Assembly (NCBI RefSeq): GCF_014698505.1 | Contig: NZ_JACJTD010000025.1 | Coordinates: 49,320 to 113,319, forward strand | Direction: 5' to 3' | Origin: Nostoc foliaceum FACHB-393 | Lineage (GTDB): Bacteria; Cyanobacteriota; Cyanobacteriia; Cyanobacteriales; Nostocaceae | Length of the DNA stretch: 64,000 bases | Part shown: positions 62,170 to 64,000 of the stretch, piece by piece | Numbering within the stretch: position 1 is the stretch's first letter | Layout of the letters: every line of letters begins with the position of its first letter | The notes under the pieces: generated by a model | The model's input: only the letters and a program-made list of their open reading frames with translations | Databases searched by the model: none | What the model was told of the DNA's origin: nothing | Program-made: the position numbers and the translations under genes

Positions 62170-63321
62170 GTGAACCTCGGTCAATGGATCGGCTTAATCG
62201 CCATAGTTCTTTCTTTATATATCCTGTGGCAAATTCGGGAAGTGCTTTTGCTCATGTTTGCCGCAGTTGTCTTAGCCACCACCTTAAATCGGCTAGCGAA
62301 ACGCTTCCAACGCTTTGGCATGAGGCGGGGATTTGCCGTCCTCCTAGCAGTAGCTATCTTTTTGGCAGGTGTCGTGGGTTTTTTCTGGCTAATTGTGCCA
62401 CCTTTTGCACAGCAGTTTCAAGAACTAACCTATCAAGTTCCTAAAGGGTTTGGGCGCTTTAATAGTTGGCTTGATGCCCTGAGAACTCGTATTCCTCCTG
62501 AGTTAGTTCCCTACATCCCAGATATCAATAGCCTCATTCAACAAGCACAGCCCTTCGTCAATCGGGTACTGGGAAACTCCTTCGCCTTTGTATCTGGCTC
62601 TTTGGAAGTCGTCCTCAAGATTTTACTAGTGTTAGTTTTAACAGGAATGATCTTAGCCGACCCCGTGGCTTACCGCAAAGTCTTTGTGCGGCTTTTCCCC
62701 TCATTTTATCGGCGGCGGGTAGATGGGATTTTAGATAAATGTGAAGTCTCTTTGGAAGGATGGATTACAGGCGCTTTCATTGCCATGTTTGTAGTGGCGC
62801 TGATGAGTCTGGTTGGCTTATCAATTTTGGGCATAAAGGCAGCACTAGCTTTAGCAATTTTGGCAGGATTTTTGAACTTAATTCCCAATCTGGGGCCAAC
62901 AATTAGTGTAATCCCAGCAATGGCGATCGCTCTGTTGGATGATCCCTGGAAAGTTGTCGCTGTCTTAATTCTCTACTTTGTTATTCAACAGGTTGAGAGT
63001 AATTTCATCACACCAATTGTGATGGCACAGCAAGTTTCGTTGCTGCCAGCTGTAACCTTAATTGCCCAACTATTTTTCGTAACTTTCTTTGGCTTTTTAG
63101 GATTATTTCTGGCGCTACCTCTGACTGTTGTCGCTAAAATTTGGTTGCAAGAAGTACTAATCAAAGATGTTTTGGATGAATGGGGCAATAAACATACAAA
63201 AGAGACTGAGTTTGTGATGATTCCTGAATCTCCTGGAATAGATGATAAGTGGACAGCAGAAAGTCCCGATATTAATCGGGAGCGACGGATTGATGATGAT
63301 ATCTTGCAAAAAGAAGATTAG
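62170..63321 (+). CDS. AI-2E/PerM family transporter
   Basis: 383 residues. The start is GTG (GGGAG about 8 bases upstream). About seven to eight membrane segments, with typical family features: an N-terminal hairpin (LIAIVLSLYILWQIREVLLL), a central polar region, and the conserved C-terminal half with LAILAGFLNLIPNLGPTIS and QQVESNFITPIVMAQQV. Family members export quorum-signal AI-2 or act as Na+/H+ antiporters or permeases; the substrate here is unknown. The polar, acidic C-tail (about 350-383) is cytoplasmic. MITE-like copy 5 begins at its stop codon. Confidence 0.87.
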   Translation: MNLGQWIGLIAIVLSLYILWQIREVLLLMFAAVVLATTLNRLAKRFQRFGMRRGFAVLLAVAIFLAGVVGFFWLIVPPFAQQFQELTYQVPKGFGRFNSWLDALRTRIPPELVPYIPDINSLIQQAQPFVNRVLGNSFAFVSGSLEVVLKILLVLVLTGMILADPVAYRKVFVRLFPSFYRRRVDGILDKCEVSLEGWITGAFIAMFVVALMSLVGLSILGIKAALALAILAGFLNLIPNLGPTISVIPAMAIALLDDPWKVVAVLILYFVIQQVESNFITPIVMAQQVSLLPAVTLIAQLFFVTFFGFLGLFLALPLTVVAKIWLQEVLIKDVLDEWGNKHTKETEFVMIPESPGIDDKWTAESPDINRERRIDDDILQKED

Positions 63322-63394
63322 TAGGGGCACGGCATGCCGTGCTCCTACACCTTGCGATATAATGTCGTACCGCATCTAAGTGGGAACCGCTATA
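63321..63394. mobile_element. MITE-like element, copy 5 (5'-truncated)
   Basis: Begins at gtaggggcacggcatgccgt and ends gtgggaaccgctata; the left terminal repeat is missing. It abuts the stop codon of the transporter gene. Confidence 0.85.
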
Positions 63395-63478
63395 TAAACC
63401 GCGCTTCCATAGCCTGCCGTTAGGCAAGCAAAGAGAGGTTGGGGGAGAGATTCTTGCAGGATTGCTGAATTGGTGTTC

Positions 63479-63538
63479 TAGGGGGGTTAGGTTTCCGAGG
63501 CTTTGATGTTACGAAAAATACTTTTAAAACATCCTCTA
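63479..63538. mobile_element. Remnant related to the nosD-terminal element
   Basis: Shares ggggggttag and the right end atactttt, then acatcctct with the 31222-31380 element. The other end is not recognisable. Its edge supplies the stop of the DUF928 fragment. Confidence 0.55.
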
Positions 63539-63859
63539 AGGTTTCTCCGAGAAAATCGGTTCTGCTGCAATATCATCTAAGCGGATGCTGCTTAACAAAT
63601 TCCGCCACTCTGCTTTCAGTGCTGCATCTTTAGGATTTTTATCACGTAGTTCAGCCAGTATTGTCAGTGCTTCGTACCATATTCCATTTTGGGCATAGAT
63701 AGCATAGCGCTTTAGAAGTTCTGTAGTTTGTAGCTCTTTGACTACGGTTGGATTCAGTTCGACTCTTTGTATTACCCCTTCGACGAAAGTCGGAGGAGAA
63801 TTTTTTTGTTGGTCACAGTTGATGGTGAAAAACCAGCGATATTGTTTGTTTAGCGCCAA
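63536..63859 (-). pseudogene. DUF928-family protein, C-terminal fragment
   Basis: 107 residues matching the C-terminal half of cyanobacterial DUF928 proteins: YRWFFTINCDQQ, FVEGVIQRVE, a helical RYAIYAQNGIWYEALTILAE segment and the EWRNLLSSIRLDDIA end. The N-terminal half, including the expected signal peptide, is absent: an in-frame stop lies seven codons upstream of the first possible start (TTG at 63859), and no matching coding sequence precedes it. The stop codon lies at the edge of a repeat remnant. Best read as a decayed gene; a short functional protein is less likely. Confidence 0.75.
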
Positions 63860-63888
63860 GGCAGGAGCAGTGCTAAGCTAATCAGCAT

Positions 63889-64000
63889 TTAAATTGCAAT
63901 ATAACCATTATTTCCTTTGTTTTTTATATTTCGATGCCACTTAATGACTAACTCACCCTGATTCAATAGCTTATCAAGTATTGACTTCAACTCATCTACT
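63889..64000 (-). CDS. C-terminal tail of an unidentified gene running off the window
   Basis: An open minus-strand frame from the right edge to TAA at 63889-63891, ending LVIKWHRNIKNKGNNGYIAI. 36 codons with plausible charged/hydrophobic composition. I cannot assign a family; chance is possible at this length. Confidence 0.4.
   Translation of the reverse strand, partial: VDELKSILDKLLNQGELVIKWHRNIKNKGNNGYIAI

Overview
The window comes from a filamentous, Nostoc-type cyanobacterium. The evidence is the many GCGATCGC (HIP1) octamers, heptameric tandem repeats, GGGGAGCA-type short repeats, small inverted-repeat elements in most gaps, and cyanobacterial families (DUF928, DOMON-like, cyanobacteriochrome-like GAF, DM13 lipoprotein, FtsH).

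Positions 1-36418 hold most of a mixed NRPS/PKS cluster that matches the nostopeptolide (nos) cluster in gene order, domain order and accessory genes. It runs nosA (5' end outside the window), nosB, nosC, nosD, a leucine 5-hydroxylase-type dioxygenase, nosE, nosF and nosG, all on the + strand. Adenylation codes read by eye predict X-Ser-(4-methyl)Pro-Leu-[acetate]-Leu-Gly-Asn-Tyr-Pro, released by the thioesterase at the end of NosD. The dioxygenase, NosE and NosF together form a complete leucine-to-4-methylproline route. NosG is an ABC exporter-like protein. The assembly-line genes carry repeat-derived in-frame insertions and near-duplicated A-domain patches. NosB keeps the remnant of a methyltransferase domain. 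The end of nosD is formed by a 159-bp inverted-repeat element.

Positions 36419-43529 hold single genes separated by repeat-rich gaps: a DM13 lipoprotein (-), a small (p)ppGpp-hydrolase-like HD protein (+), a threonine aldolase-like PLP enzyme (-), and a two-gene lipid-transport unit (MlaF-like ATPase plus MCE protein, +).

Positions 43530-53385 hold a 1785-residue extracellular protein (Calx-beta, beta-propeller-like, EEP nuclease/phosphatase and RTX repeats), a protein with two C-terminal Tudor-knot/chromo-like repeats, an APH-fold kinase translationally coupled to a DOMON-like protein, and a tRNA-Lys(CUU).

Positions 53448-64000 hold a PAS-GAF-GAF histidine-kinase-like protein whose catalytic residues are substituted and whose first GAF resembles a cyanobacteriochrome. 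They also hold a 59-residue small ORF, a GHL10-type glycoside-hydrolase-like protein coupled to a membrane protein, ftsH with a DUF1614 membrane protein upstream, a small membrane protein, an AI-2E/PerM family transporter, a truncated DUF928 gene and the tail of an unidentified gene. A family of roughly 105-bp inverted-repeat elements (five copies) is scattered between 38.5 and 63.4 kb.
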